Positions 50,739 to 61,236 of a stretch of 64,000 nucleotides of DNA are shown piece by piece. A program made the position numbers and the translations under genes. Positions within the stretch are counted from its first letter, which is position 1; each line of letters opens with the position of its first letter. The notes beneath the pieces are model-generated. The model saw nothing but the letters and a program-made list of their open reading frames with translations. It made no database searches and had not been told where the DNA came from. Source of the DNA: Saccharomycopsis fibuligera x Saccharomycopsis cf. fibuligera (Eukaryota > Ascomycota > Saccharomycetes > Ascoideales > Saccharomycopsidaceae); assembly GCA_001936135.1 (NCBI GenBank), contig CP012809.1, positions 2,095,501-2,159,500 of the forward strand. Direction: 5' to 3'.

Positions 50739-51842
50739 ATGAGCGCCAACAGCAACAACAACCACTTATCCGACCCTCCAGCCTCCATTTCCAAAGAGAT
50801 CAAACCGTTCATTGCCCGCGCCAACGAGCTTGCCACTGTCAATTTGCCCATCTCCTACTTCTGTCAATTGTACGCTGCCCAGCTAATCTTAGACAAGAAG
50901 CTTCACCAGAACAATGCGCTTGTGACTGGCTACATCAGTGAATTACTAGATAATATTGAACAGCTAAAAAGCAGCGCGTCTGCAGAATTGCTTGAATTGA
51001 TCAATAATGAAGAAAAGGGGCTCGCATATGTACAGAACTTTGCCTTTGACGTGTTCAACAATTTGAATAATCAAGTAGAGACTCAATCAGTGACAAAGGC
51101 AACTGCTTTGGGATTCATTGCCTCAATTAGCTTTTTGCAATTGATTAAATTGTGGAAAGACGATGACAGCGAGGTGGTGGTTGACATTAACCAGAGAATC
51201 AAGTATGCCAAGTTTCATGCTGCTAGAATCTTAAAGAGTTTGAAAAATGGCGAGGATCCAAATGAATATGAGCCTCCAAAGCCAAAAGCTACTAACGACG
51301 ATGATGAGGTGGAAGATTCTATCAAAAAATTGGAAAACCAATTAGCCGCGGAAGGCGTTGAGGATACCACGGAATCTGAACCAAAAGCAGTGGACAACGT
51401 TGCCCTTGGAAAAGATGAGGATGATATCTCTCATTCATTGAAGGATGATTTCGCCCTAGTTGAACAACCATCAAACTCATCACCTACTCCAATTTTTCCA
51501 ACCGTCAGCTCTGATCTGCTCCGCCTTCCGGCATCCACGTCTGTCTCGCCTCCTTCTACAATACCTCCACCGGCAGCGAAGCCCGAAGTACCACCGTCAT
51601 CGATTAGCAAAAGTCCAATTGTTCCAGCTACGCCTGCTCCAGCAAAGACAACACTACCGGTACAAGTCCAGAGACATGAGCCATTAAGCAAAGAATCTAT
51701 CCATGATATACTAGAAGAAAGTGAAGTGATATCCAAAGCGCAGAAGCATGCCAAATATGCGATTTCTGCGTTGAACTATGAAGATAAAACAACTGCTATC
51801 GAGGAGTTAAGACAGGCGTTATCGTTATTAGAGGGGCATTGA
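50739..51842 (+). CDS. VTA1: Vps4 activator Vta1
   Basis: 367 aa. Vta1 binds and stimulates the AAA ATPase Vps4 and also ESCRT-III/Vps60 at the multivesicular body. Seen: an N-terminal tandem-MIT-like helical domain (about 15-165) with IKPFIARANELATVNLPISYFCQLYA; a Pro/Ser-rich acidic linker (about 180-320); and the compact C-terminal dimerisation/Vps4-binding domain (about 325-365) with AQKHAKYAISALNYEDKTTAIEELRQAL. All parts expected of the family are present. Confidence 0.92.
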   Translation: MSANSNNNHLSDPPASISKEIKPFIARANELATVNLPISYFCQLYAAQLILDKKLHQNNALVTGYISELLDNIEQLKSSASAELLELINNEEKGLAYVQNFAFDVFNNLNNQVETQSVTKATALGFIASISFLQLIKLWKDDDSEVVVDINQRIKYAKFHAARILKSLKNGEDPNEYEPPKPKATNDDDEVEDSIKKLENQLAAEGVEDTTESEPKAVDNVALGKDEDDISHSLKDDFALVEQPSNSSPTPIFPTVSSDLLRLPASTSVSPPSTIPPPAAKPEVPPSSISKSPIVPATPAPAKTTLPVQVQRHEPLSKESIHDILEESEVISKAQKHAKYAISALNYEDKTTAIEELRQALSLLEGH

Positions 51843-52646
51843 GGAAAGGGAGAAAGAGAGATGGTACATAAATTTATAATTTAATCCAAAAGAAATAAAT
51901 AAATGATTTTAATTCAGTTCAGAGCTAAAAAAAAAAATAAAAAAAAAAAAAAAAAAAAAAGTAAAAAAGGGAGTTAATAAGTTTACATTATCATTCTTGT
52001 GAGAGGTTCAAATTATACCAACCTTGATATCAGATCATATATGTTCATCGGTTGCCGGAAAGACATCACTGTGGAGAGCGGGAACAATAAACTAACAATT
52101 ATACTTGACACATTGGAAAGAAGCCCATTGCGCATATTTAGGGTATTTGTTTGCTCTTTCTTGTTGATTTGTTGCTGTACACTTTTTGATTGCGACTATC
52201 CATCTGAGATTACGAGGCATCACTATGCTGAATCCAAATTCGTTGGGCTCATCTGCACTGTGACGAAGACCATGCCGTACGAGACTTTATATGTGTGTTG
52301 CTCGTTTGATTTATCTTGGGTAATGCTAATCTTTATAGTCATCGCCACTGTGTCAATACAGGTTTTCTTCTACACTTTAAGTTATACTAATTACATTCAT
52401 TTATCATTTATTAGCTCTTGGTCATGTAATTTGATAAATTAGTAGATTTCTGTGTGGTGAAAGTCTATGGAAACAGCTAAGTTTTTCCTATTTTATTGTA
52501 TTGAGAAAAAACACGGTTTTGACTTTACTGAGAGAAAAAATAAAAAGGATAGAAACAACTTAAAAATCAATCAAAGATCTTTTTTAGATACATTAAAGTA
52601 ATTCAAACAAGTAAACAAATATACAACAAACCAATCATAAAAATGT
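51843..52646. other. Convergent VTA1/GLK1 3' flanks
   Basis: 804 bp. It has an A-rich tract at about 51926-51960, interrupted by single bases. The rightward frame from ATG 52041 to 52442 (133 codons) has two hydrophobic stretches but no family likeness and lies in 3'-flank sequence; see rejected items. Confidence 0.45.
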
Positions 52647-54212
52647 TCATTCAACATGAGAATTGGTACATAATGCAGCACCAACCCCACTACCATCCTT
52701 AGCAATAGTGATATCCACTTTCTTGGCAAATTCCTCTCCTAATTGGGATAACGCCAACCCTCTATAAATATGATCTCTAAAGCCAGGGTAGAATTCAATA
52801 ACAGCCCCATCAGCACCGACTTCTACTTGTTCATCGTGCAAATGAGTCTTCTGTAAATTTCCTTCATCGTCCAAAGTGATACCTAATCTTCCAGTCTTGA
52901 GCACCACAGCAGCAATAGCTATAGAACTTAATAATGCGGCTCTGGTGGTGACGGCTTCAGCTACTTCTTTAATGATAGTTCTGTCAGATAAAGTGGTGTT
53001 GATATGCAATGCTTCTTGCAACACCAAATCGGTAACTTTTAAGCCTTTAGTGTCATCGATTTGGATCTTGCTGAGGGTTTCTGTGTTTAGATTCCATTCA
53101 CCAAGGATACGATGTGATAAGCGTGTAGTGTTTGGTCTGCGGGGCAAGTTTGGCAAATTGACCAAACTAGAAGATGAAGCAACTGATTTGATAACGGTGG
53201 CTTCAATTTGTTCATAATTTTGCAAGATAAGTTTACGTTTATGAAGATCCAAAATCACAAGACGTACCAATTCACCAAGAAACATTCCCGAGATTCTTTT
53301 TTCAAAAACGTGGACGCCCGGGTTTGTGGTTTCCGAATCAACAATCTCATCATAGATTGTAGTTGGCAAGTACTTGAGTTCATTGTCAAAAGAACCCCAC
53401 TCGGTGTTGATAATCATGTCATCAATATTTTTTGATTTAAAAAACTCGACAACCTTTGGATCAAGTTTGGTAATGTTTTCCAATTTTTCTGCATAAGCAC
53501 CGTTAGTACCAGTACCAAAGATACATCCCAATACAGTTTTGTGTGTGGTTAAAGTGGAATAGGCATTGGCAAGCAAAGTGCCAACAGTGTCATTAGTAAT
53601 GGCAACAATTTTCACCGGCAAGTGCAAAGCATCAATTTCTGCTTGGAAAAGTTCAACAATATCTTTGTCCACAGCGTCTGGAATATTGAAACCTTTAGTC
53701 CATCTAATCAAAGTACCTCTGTTTAAAGCGGTTTGATTCAATGGGAAACTAAAAGTAAAACTCATCTTAATTTTTTCGGCCTTGTCGGATTTCAAATAAT
53801 CAGCATGATGTTGAGCTAAAAAGTATCTGATTTGTTTAGAAAGAAAAGCAAACAATTCTTGGGCAGTGCCAATCATCAAAGTCTTGTCAACTTTAGTCTT
53901 GTACTGTTCCAAGTTAAAAGAATGGTCACCATTCAATTCCACAGAACAAATTCTAAAATTGGTACCACCCAAGTCACCAGCAAGTGATAATCCAGTTTCA
54001 GCACCGTTAGGGATATGAGTGATGAAACTAGGGATCATTGGCATGTAGGAATGGGAACTGGAATCATTCTTCAATCCATCCTTCATTTGCTGGAGAAAAT
54101 AACGAACCCCTTGTTGAAGTTTCTCTGGAGAAATTTGGAATTGTTCAAGAGTACGGTTGATGACTCTTCTGGTGTCTGGATCAACAGGATCGTCAGATGG
54201 TGATTGAGACAT
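52647..54212 (-). CDS. GLK1: Glucokinase / hexokinase family
   Basis: 521 aa. Phosphorylates glucose at C6 with ATP in the cytosol. Seen: the hexokinase two-domain fold with phosphate-1 GDLGGTN at 79-85, the SFPLNQ segment and WTKGFN sugar-binding block, AITNDTVGTLLA carrying the catalytic Asp, GTGTNGAYAE phosphate-2, and the C-terminal DGSGVGAALC adenosine motif. N-terminal and overall features fit the CTG-clade glucokinases better than Hxk2. The N terminus lacks the Lys/Met motif used by Hxk2 in Mig1 binding. Confidence 0.85.
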   Translation of the reverse strand: MSQSPSDDPVDPDTRRVINRTLEQFQISPEKLQQGVRYFLQQMKDGLKNDSSSHSYMPMIPSFITHIPNGAETGLSLAGDLGGTNFRICSVELNGDHSFNLEQYKTKVDKTLMIGTAQELFAFLSKQIRYFLAQHHADYLKSDKAEKIKMSFTFSFPLNQTALNRGTLIRWTKGFNIPDAVDKDIVELFQAEIDALHLPVKIVAITNDTVGTLLANAYSTLTTHKTVLGCIFGTGTNGAYAEKLENITKLDPKVVEFFKSKNIDDMIINTEWGSFDNELKYLPTTIYDEIVDSETTNPGVHVFEKRISGMFLGELVRLVILDLHKRKLILQNYEQIEATVIKSVASSSSLVNLPNLPRRPNTTRLSHRILGEWNLNTETLSKIQIDDTKGLKVTDLVLQEALHINTTLSDRTIIKEVAEAVTTRAALLSSIAIAAVVLKTGRLGITLDDEGNLQKTHLHDEQVEVGADGAVIEFYPGFRDHIYRGLALSQLGEEFAKKVDITIAKDGSGVGAALCTNSHVE

Positions 54213-56051
54213 TGTGTGTGTGTATATATATGTTTGTATATGGGGGTGTGTTTGTTTCTAATGGTTGAAATTTTCAACTCAAGATAGCAAGTGAATAGCA
54301 AGCAAAGGTATTTGCAGTGTGTATATAGTCAATGTGTGGCAGCTTAAGAAGCCTGTTAGTATATAACGGTGGAGCGTTAGTTGTAAATAGAGTTGAGTCT
54401 AAATAATCTTGAATAGGATTTGTTTTCTTTTTTGACAAAGAAGTGGACCGGAAAGGAACAGCTTTATGTTTTGGAACAAGATAGAAAGGAAAAAGCACCA
54501 GGTTTTTATATCCATTGCCAGCCCCGCTGCTTATTAGTTGACTACGAGCAAAGTCGCCGACCGAGATGAGCTCACACATGCGCCCCACTGCGCTCCCCAC
54601 ATATTTAAGCATACATAGACGTAGAACAGCATAATAACGCAGCAAGTTACAAGGGGGCCGTATTTAGTATAGAGTATGGGCTCAGGACATTTTCCTTTCT
54701 TTCTTTTGTCCAGTTTTTTGGTTATATACACTCTGCAACTCATAGGCATATGCTTTCGGCCAAGTCAAGTCTTTGCTATTTATTTCCAACACCAACGGCG
54801 TCTTTAAAACACACATTCTCTGGCACATCCGCTGGTGACCTTTGAGGCGAGGAGCAGTGAAAGACAGGCGACGGATGCAGGCACAAAGCTGCACGGTGAC
54901 GCCATGAGCAGCAGCGACGTCCCGAAAGTTTTTCCGAGACCAGCCGTCAGCTGACACAAAACCATTTCATAGCAATAACAACCTGGTATATATCTCTATC
55001 CATCTTGTATAACACACCCTTTAGCTGCTTTGTCTGTTCTTAAGTTTAATTGCTTGGGAGAAGCGCCCACCAGCCACCATTCTTACAGTGGAAGCAACGC
55101 ATATAAGCTGTCATCAGCGATCATATATGCAGCCATTATGTCCATCCACACGACAGTCAATATGTTCCCCATTCCGTAATATCCCTCATTTGGACATCAA
55201 CAATACACGCTAAGCGTATCTGAGAGTGGGGTTAGTACTTGAAAAAGCTAAGGCTAAGAGCTAAGGGTCTCCAGACCGACGCTAAACTTAATTGCAATTG
55301 GACAACTTAACTCTGGCTGTCTATGACTACAGTCACTGGATCATGGTTCGAGCCGATGTCTAGCATGCCTCGAGTTTTCTATCCATAGAATGTTCCTTTT
55401 TTAGACTTTTTCAGTTTTTTATTTTGTTAATGCGGTCTGCGTCTGCCACACCCATACTGAGCATGATCATTATTGACAAAATGGGCAAGTTTCTCGGGCA
55501 CTAAAATATATATTGGAGGCATGCAAAGCGAAACTTGGAGAGCTCTGGTACCGCATTAATCCATATAAGAGAATTTATTATGTATGGATATACATGTGTT
55601 CACATATCACAAGATATCGGATCATTTAGTGCACTGTAGATGTTGTCCCCCAGTCTATTCCCCACCAAAGCTTAAATTTAGGACTATTCTATAAATCATT
55701 GCACTCGTGGAACAACACTTAATCGGAAAAACCTCACCACGAGGTGCGATTTAAATTTATTATTGCCTTATATCCACTTTGAATGGTTATAACAGCTAAT
55801 GCAGAAAAGCTACAAAATTTTAGCTCCCATATTGTAAATTTTTCCGTTTCAAAATTGTCCCAGTTACTATTTTCTCCGCCTGTTCTTTCCCTTATGGTAT
55901 TGAAATCAAGGTACGAGCAGTTTTGCCGAACTGGCTTGGCAGAAAGAATTCTTAAAGCTTGCGTTGCGCTATAGTGTAATTATATGCAACCAATCATTCG
56001 CCTAGAAAAACTTTTGGATTCAGCAAAATTATCTTTATAATTATTGTCTTT

Positions 56052-56096
<45 letters not shown>

Positions 56097-56509
56097 CTGT
56101 TCGATGTATACAGCAGTGTAGACGGCAGCAGGGCCATTAGTTAATCAAGTATTCCAGTTATGCAAACGTTAAATTCTGGTAACCAAAGAGAGTGAAAAAA
56201 AAAAAAAATATTCTTGTCTTCGTTTTCAGTGACTCCATTCCAGCAGTCATTCAACGAACCTAATGATAACGTTGTTCTCGGAATTTAATCATGTTCCGGT
56301 ATACTGATAAACATGTTGAGAGAATATCCTTCTTGCGCCTTAAGCAAAACACATGAGCACGTGACAGACCTATCTTGCCGTTGTTCTCACTTCTTTCGAG
56401 ATTCAATTCATTGGCGAAATGCGAATGCACAAGAGCTAACTAAAGATCTCTCGTATTCAACCACAATAAGCAACGCTCTACAGACAAATCGCTATCATTA
56501 TCCACCAAT
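54213..56509. other. Long divergent GLK1/MEH1 region
   Basis: 2.3 kb, the longest plain gap in the window. GLK1 side: CCCCGC at 54522-54527 and CCCCAC at 54583-54588 and 54595-54600 resemble Mig1 cores but lack the AT box beside them. An AT dinucleotide repeat of about 40 bp lies near 56056-56094. CACGTG-type sequence occurs near 56358. I find no credible protein or RNA gene. Confidence 0.5.
56056..56094. repeat. (AT)n microsatellite
   Basis: About 40 bp of alternating A and T in the MEH1 upstream region; the ends are approximate. Confidence 0.8.
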
Positions 56510-57001
56510 ATGGGGCTTTGTTTATCGATCTGTGTCAGGCACGATGACCGCGACGATTACTACTACAATGAATACGATGAACGTGCTCAATTACTCGATC
56601 ATGATGGCCACCATGCCAATGCTCAAGATTACGAAGATGAAGAATTAGCCGCTGCTAGACGCAAGGAAAAACTTGATCAAATAGTCAACGACACTATTGC
56701 TGAATTTGTTGACATCTCTTCCTTTCTAGATATCAAATTGTCATTGCCTCAACAAGTAGACGTCACTTCAAAAGATAATCAAAAGGACAAATTCAATTTC
56801 GGTAATGGGATGACCAACCATTATAAAGTGGAAGACGACGAAGTGGATCAATTGTATATCAATTTGACTGCTCTGGATGTGTCAGTGTCAATGAGAGAAA
56901 ATTTGAAAAATTGTTCTAGTCAGATTCAAAGTCTTTTGGAGGGCGGATTGGAGAAAATTGGTAATGTGCAAGGAACTGGTAAAGTGGTGGGCAAGATATA
57001 A
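56510..57001 (+). CDS. MEH1: EGO complex lipid anchor Meh1/Ego1
   Basis: 163 aa. Meh1/Ego1 anchors the EGO complex (yeast counterpart of Ragulator) with the Gtr1-Gtr2 GTPases on the vacuole, signalling amino acids to TORC1. Seen: MGLCLSIC, with a myristoylatable Gly2 and palmitoylatable Cys4 and Cys8 (residue numbers counting Met as 1), an acidic Asp/Tyr region with a DERAQLL dileucine-like motif, and C-terminal helices (about 55-75 and 125-155) that would wrap the roadblock subunits. Length and N-terminal arrangement match Ego1; the overall sequence is poorly conserved, so confidence is moderate to good. Confidence 0.75.
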   Translation: MGLCLSICVRHDDRDDYYYNEYDERAQLLDHDGHHANAQDYEDEELAAARRKEKLDQIVNDTIAEFVDISSFLDIKLSLPQQVDVTSKDNQKDKFNFGNGMTNHYKVEDDEVDQLYINLTALDVSVSMRENLKNCSSQIQSLLEGGLEKIGNVQGTGKVVGKI

Positions 57002-57243
57002 AGCAGTATTGCAAATATCTGTTAGATCACTCGTATTGCAATCTCATTGCCTTGATTGGAACTATCTAGGCCATCTTAATAAAAATGAATTAGTTGGCCA
57101 AATTCACTTCTCCGGCTGCCCAGAAACTTTCTCATGGTGGCTGCTTTATACTATAGAACTTCTTTTTGTTGTCGTTGTTTGTTATTATTATTTTTTTTTA
57201 TTATTATAGTTATTATTTGGCATTCTTGGTGTTCTTTGTTTCT

Positions 57244-57276
<33 letters not shown>

Positions 57277-57873
57277 CTCTCTCTCTCTCCTTTTTAATTA
57301 ATTTCTAATTATTCTCTCTCACCTCCGTGTATAATATTATTTACTGGTAATATAATATATGCCGGTTTTCATTATTTCTGTCTATGACCAGTACCTCAGA
57401 TGACCTTGAAAATTAGGCTAGTTTTATTTTTTAGAGAGTATCAGTAGGATTTCCTCGAAGTCCTGCGATTTGGAAGAGTTACAGTCCTACCTAAATCTGA
57501 ATTGCTCGCAGTCTTGACGCCTGCCAATAACATACGATCTAAAACACTTGAATTATCTCCTCAAAATCAAGGGCTACTTTTGAAATAGAAAGAAACACCT
57601 TGAATGATAAGAGTAGACAGCCTTCAGCGTCGAACATATTTTTGAACTTGGTGCAATATTTGACGGCGTTCTGGTGCCTGGGCTGCAATCTCATCGGGAA
57701 AAAAAATAAAAAAATAAAAAAATAAAAAAATTAAAAAATAGGAAAAAATCACGAATATCAACGAGAAGTGAAAAGCTATTAATAAAGCTAGCCACTTCAT
57801 GACCAAGCCAGTTCAAGCTGCCCTCTTGCAACCCTAAAAAAAAGGAGTTATACTCTTCAGAGAGTTATTCACA
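57002..57873. other. MEH1 3' flank and MSS1 promoter
   Basis: 872 bp with T30 at 57247-57276, followed by a (CT) run to about 57290. A minus-strand AT-rich frame is spurious. No gene is recognised. Confidence 0.5.
57247..57276. repeat. T30 homopolymer followed by CT repeat
   Basis: 30 T residues, flanked on both sides by short CT runs, in the MEH1 3' flank. Confidence 0.95.
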
Positions 57874-59793
57874 ATGAGCTTTGTTTTAAATTCTGTTAAA
57901 GTGCGGTATCGTCCTTCCAGACACACCTTCCCGACCTCCACCATTGCTGCCGTCCGATTCTTCAGCAGCAGCAGATCTATAAGATTGCAGCCGACCACCA
58001 GATCAGCCTCTGTCTCCACCACTTTTACTAAATATAAACCCATTACAGTAGCACAAAATAAGCTTAAATGCAACAACAATAGCAGCAGCAATAGCATCAT
58101 AATTAATAAGGCACATTATGGCACTTCAACCACAGCCACAACCAACGTACATCTTCCTACAATTTATGCACTTTCTACTGCTCCGGGCAAAGCAGCAGTG
58201 GCCATTATTCGAATTTCTGGATCAATGAGCAAATACATCTTGAGTCAGCTTACGTGCGGCAAGAAATTACCTCAGCTGCGTGTTGCAACGGTAAGGAAGC
58301 TTTATTCTCCATTAGCTATAAATCCTGATGAAAAAGGGCATCAGCAGCAACAGCAGCATCGTGCAAAAGATAAAGTTCTTCTTGATCATGCGCTAGTTAT
58401 ACTATTCGAAGGTCCTCGGTCATTCACTGGCGAAGACTGTCTTGAGTTACATCTTCATGGTGGGGTGGCTACGGTGAAGTCTGTGCTTCGTGCAATTCAG
58501 TCCCTTAATAAAACCACCTCTACCAATTCAACAAACAAAGCTGTAGCAGCAACACAGCAAAATGGAGTTGTCAAAGACAACGGTAACGACAAGGAAATAG
58601 CAATTATCAGGTATGCCGAAAATGGCGAATTCACTAAACGCGCTTTCCAAAATGGCAGATTTGACTTGACCGCCGCCGAGGCAATTCGCGACATGATTGA
58701 CGCTGAAACAGAAACTCAACGAAGTGCAGCGATAAATTCAATGGAAGGCTACAATCGAGTGTTCTTCACTGATGTTCGTGCGAGCTTGGTCAAACAATCA
58801 GCAATGCTTGCTGCGTTGATTGATTTCGGTGACGATAATCATGATGATCAAGTTGGCGGAGATGACGCGGCCCGTAAGATTTTGAATCAAGTCAGTGGTG
58901 AAATTCAAAAGATGGAAAAGCAAGTCACTGAATATTTGAACAAGGCACAAAAGACCAAGATTTTGCTAACGGGGATTAAGATGACTTTGGTGGGACCTCC
59001 GAATGCAGGAAAATCATCCCTCTTGAACTTGATTGCCAACAAGGATGCCGCAATAGTTAGTGAGATTGCTGGCACTACTAGAGACGTGCTTAGTTTACCA
59101 ATGGACATCAACGGGTACAAAGTAGTAGTTGGTGACACTGCGGGAATTAGGCTGGCCAATACTGGGAGAAGCAGCAGCAATGGAGTTAAGCACACAAATG
59201 ACATTATTGAGCTCGAAGGAATAAAAAGAGCTAAAGGCATAGCATCAGAGAGTGATATAGTGCTAGTGGTGCTACCAATTACTGAATCTTTAAACTCCAT
59301 CGACAATGAGTTTATTGAATACATCAAAAGCTTGCAACAAGATAACACCAAAGAAATTATGTTGATTTTGAACAAAACTGATCTTCTTCTGGCGAATGAT
59401 GCAACGGAAACTAAGCAGCAGCAACAGCAACAGCAAGTAAAAGAGTTTGCAGCAAAATTCAACGTGCCTATTGATTCAATCAAAACAATTTCATGCGCTA
59501 CGAAAACCGGTATAACTGGCCTAGTGTCAACAATGACCACTAGTTTTCAAAAAATTACCGAATCGTTAAACTCGGACCCCATCAGTCTTTCCGAACGATC
59601 CCAGGATATCATCATTAATGATATCTTATATGGATTTGAACAGTTTTATCAGGCTATTGAATTGGATGATGTGGTGCTTGCTTCGGAAGCTTTAAAGTTA
59701 GCAATTGAAGGAATTGGTAAAATTACTGGTGATGCAGTGGGAGTTGAAGAAATTCTTGGAGTAATTTTTTCTACATTCTGTATCGGGAAGTAA
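57874..59793 (+). CDS. MSS1: Mitochondrial tRNA-modification GTPase (MnmE family)
   Basis: 639 aa, about 110 longer than S. cerevisiae Mss1. With Mto1 it makes the 5-carboxymethylaminomethyl group on wobble uridine of mitochondrial tRNAs. Seen: an Arg/Ser/Thr-rich presequence (about 1-60), an N-terminal tetrahydrofolate-binding domain starting IYALSTAPGKAAVAIIRISG, a helical domain, the inserted G domain with G1 GPPNAGKSS (about 373), G2 GTTRD, G3 DTAG and G4 NKTD, and the C-terminal CIGK whose Cys is essential in MnmE. Gln- and Asn-rich inserts account for the extra length. Confidence 0.93.
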   Translation: MSFVLNSVKVRYRPSRHTFPTSTIAAVRFFSSSRSIRLQPTTRSASVSTTFTKYKPITVAQNKLKCNNNSSSNSIIINKAHYGTSTTATTNVHLPTIYALSTAPGKAAVAIIRISGSMSKYILSQLTCGKKLPQLRVATVRKLYSPLAINPDEKGHQQQQQHRAKDKVLLDHALVILFEGPRSFTGEDCLELHLHGGVATVKSVLRAIQSLNKTTSTNSTNKAVAATQQNGVVKDNGNDKEIAIIRYAENGEFTKRAFQNGRFDLTAAEAIRDMIDAETETQRSAAINSMEGYNRVFFTDVRASLVKQSAMLAALIDFGDDNHDDQVGGDDAARKILNQVSGEIQKMEKQVTEYLNKAQKTKILLTGIKMTLVGPPNAGKSSLLNLIANKDAAIVSEIAGTTRDVLSLPMDINGYKVVVGDTAGIRLANTGRSSSNGVKHTNDIIELEGIKRAKGIASESDIVLVVLPITESLNSIDNEFIEYIKSLQQDNTKEIMLILNKTDLLLANDATETKQQQQQQQVKEFAAKFNVPIDSIKTISCATKTGITGLVSTMTTSFQKITESLNSDPISLSERSQDIIINDILYGFEQFYQAIELDDVVLASEALKLAIEGIGKITGDAVGVEEILGVIFSTFCIGK

Positions 59794-60546
59794 CGCTTCA
59801 AGCTGAGAGAATGTTGGAAGTTTTTTCATGGCCTTGAAATAGCTGTACATATTTGTTATATATATTATAGACTACATCATGCATTACCTTATATTGACGA
59901 TTGTACATTTGTAAACCGCCACTCACGCATTATAAAAAAAAAAAAAAAAAAAAAATACTCTCATTACGAGATCAGTGGGCAAAATAAAACCAAAATCAAT
60001 TCCGTGAATTAATAATTAAATTCTGATTAAACGTAAGAAGCTGTTTCTCTTTTCCAAGGTCCCCGCCACTGATCAGCACTTGCCTTGTTTGTTGCGAAAT
60101 TTTGGTTGAAATTTACGAAGGCCATTGGTTTTGTGAATGTTTAATCCCGGTAAAAAAAAGGCAATCCGAATAGAAAAGGTTTATGAGTGAACTGCTTTTT
60201 GCGCTGTAGTAAACTTTTACTCAAATTATTAGTCCGTTCTCCTTTATAACAAGTCAAAAGATGCACCAATCTTAGTGGAGTTATCTTGGTTTCAAACTGG
60301 CACATGCGCTGTTTCACAACTCTATCATAGGTATCGTTATCAAAAAACCAACAAAACGAAGATAATTTTTGAACTCATGAACTAAAAACTATTTCGCTGC
60401 TGTATATCGCCTTACTGAATAAAATTTATGCATTTGACACCAACCATTAGTAACCCTTGATTGCCTCATTTTTATATCATTATTATACAAATACAAATGA
60501 GATATGATGCTAATTTCTATGATAGCCTGGCCATAGCATTGTGTTC
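59794..60546. other. Convergent MSS1 / BLOC-1-like 3' flanks
   Basis: 753 bp with A23 at 59934-59956 and otherwise AT-rich sequence. No gene. Confidence 0.5.
59844..59851 (+). promoter_or_regulatory. Puf3-type motif in MSS1 3' region
   Basis: TGTACATA about 50 nt after the MSS1 stop, inside the probable 3' UTR. The C at -2 is absent. Confidence 0.35.
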
Positions 60547-60955
60547 CTATTTCGTCCCTCTCTTGGACTTTGTCTCAAGCTCTTTGGTCCATTGATCTAG
60601 TTCTTTAGCAATGGCCTCGAGATTGTCAGTTTGGTTTTCTAGCTCACTGAGCTTGCTATCAAACATGCGCAATTCATTGTCTATTAGATTGGGCTTGGTT
60701 AGTAGAAAACACCAATAAAAGGCTAATACTAAGAAAGTAAGGGCACCTACTTGCTTGCTTGATCTCCTGGGAGTCCTTGATAAGCAGCTCCAATTTGTCT
60801 TGTAAGCGCACCAGCTTCAAGGCTTCACTAGTATTCATTTGCTGAATCAAGTGGACATCACTGAGAAAGACTTCGGTTTCGTTCTCAATGACTTTGCCCA
60901 TATCAGCAAGAGAGCTGCGGATAAGCTCTTTTGAGTTTTTGTTGGAAGATGCCAT
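60547..60955 (-). CDS. BLOC-1 subunit, BLOS2/Bli1-like, two exons
   Basis: Exon 1 is 60955-60751 and exon 2 is 60680-60547. The 70-nt intron has GTAGGT donor, TACTAAC branch (60704-60698) and TAG acceptor. Splicing joins the frames through an AAC codon and gives 112 aa, ending KSKRGTK. Read through unspliced, the frame stops within the intron. The product is almost all helix: MGKVIENETEVFLSDVHLIQQMN, then heptads, then LENQTDNLEAIAKELDQWTKELE. The pattern and length match human BLOC1S2 and yeast Bli1 (113 aa), small coiled-coil subunits of the endosomal BLOC-1 complex. No search was possible; the family call is by pattern. Confidence 0.65.
60681..60750 (-). other. Intron of BLOC-1-like gene
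   Basis: 70 nt with a non-consensus GTAGGT donor, a perfect TACTAAC branch 17 nt from the acceptor, and an AATAG acceptor. The only donor that keeps the frame open in exon 2 is this one. Confidence 0.75.
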
Positions 60956-61236
60956 GGCTGGGGGAATGCGTATCGGCTTGACGACTACGTTGGCTGAAAG
61001 TTTATCATCTATCTGTAATCTGTTTGTAAAAACAAATAATCAGTTAGCGTTATATCCTGAGTTAATACTCCCAGTATTTGGTATATGCATCAGAATGCGC
61101 TGCCATACATCGCAGCAGATTTTTCTTGCAGAAAACAAAAAAATGGCCAAAACAATTCTTAACATCAACTTGGAGCCAACTGGTTGATCATCAAACTACT
61201 TTAGCACACTAGATACACTCCAAAAGCAAACGGACA
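60956..61236. promoter_or_regulatory. Divergent BLOC-1-like / GUF1 promoter
   Basis: 281 bp shared by the two genes. No specific site is called. Confidence 0.35.

Noticed and set aside
51999-52442. Rightward frame of up to 147 codons with two hydrophobic stretches
   Set aside because: The first triplet is GTG, and the first ATG (52041) leaves 133 codons with no family likeness, in the 3' flank between two convergent genes.
54522-54600. Mig1-like CCCCGC/CCCCAC cores upstream of GLK1
   Set aside because: The AT-rich box that Mig1 needs beside the GC core is missing; kept only as a remark.
55345-55360. GGTTCGAGCC, resembling a tRNA B box
   Set aside because: The flanking bases do not form a T stem and no A box or acceptor stem fits.
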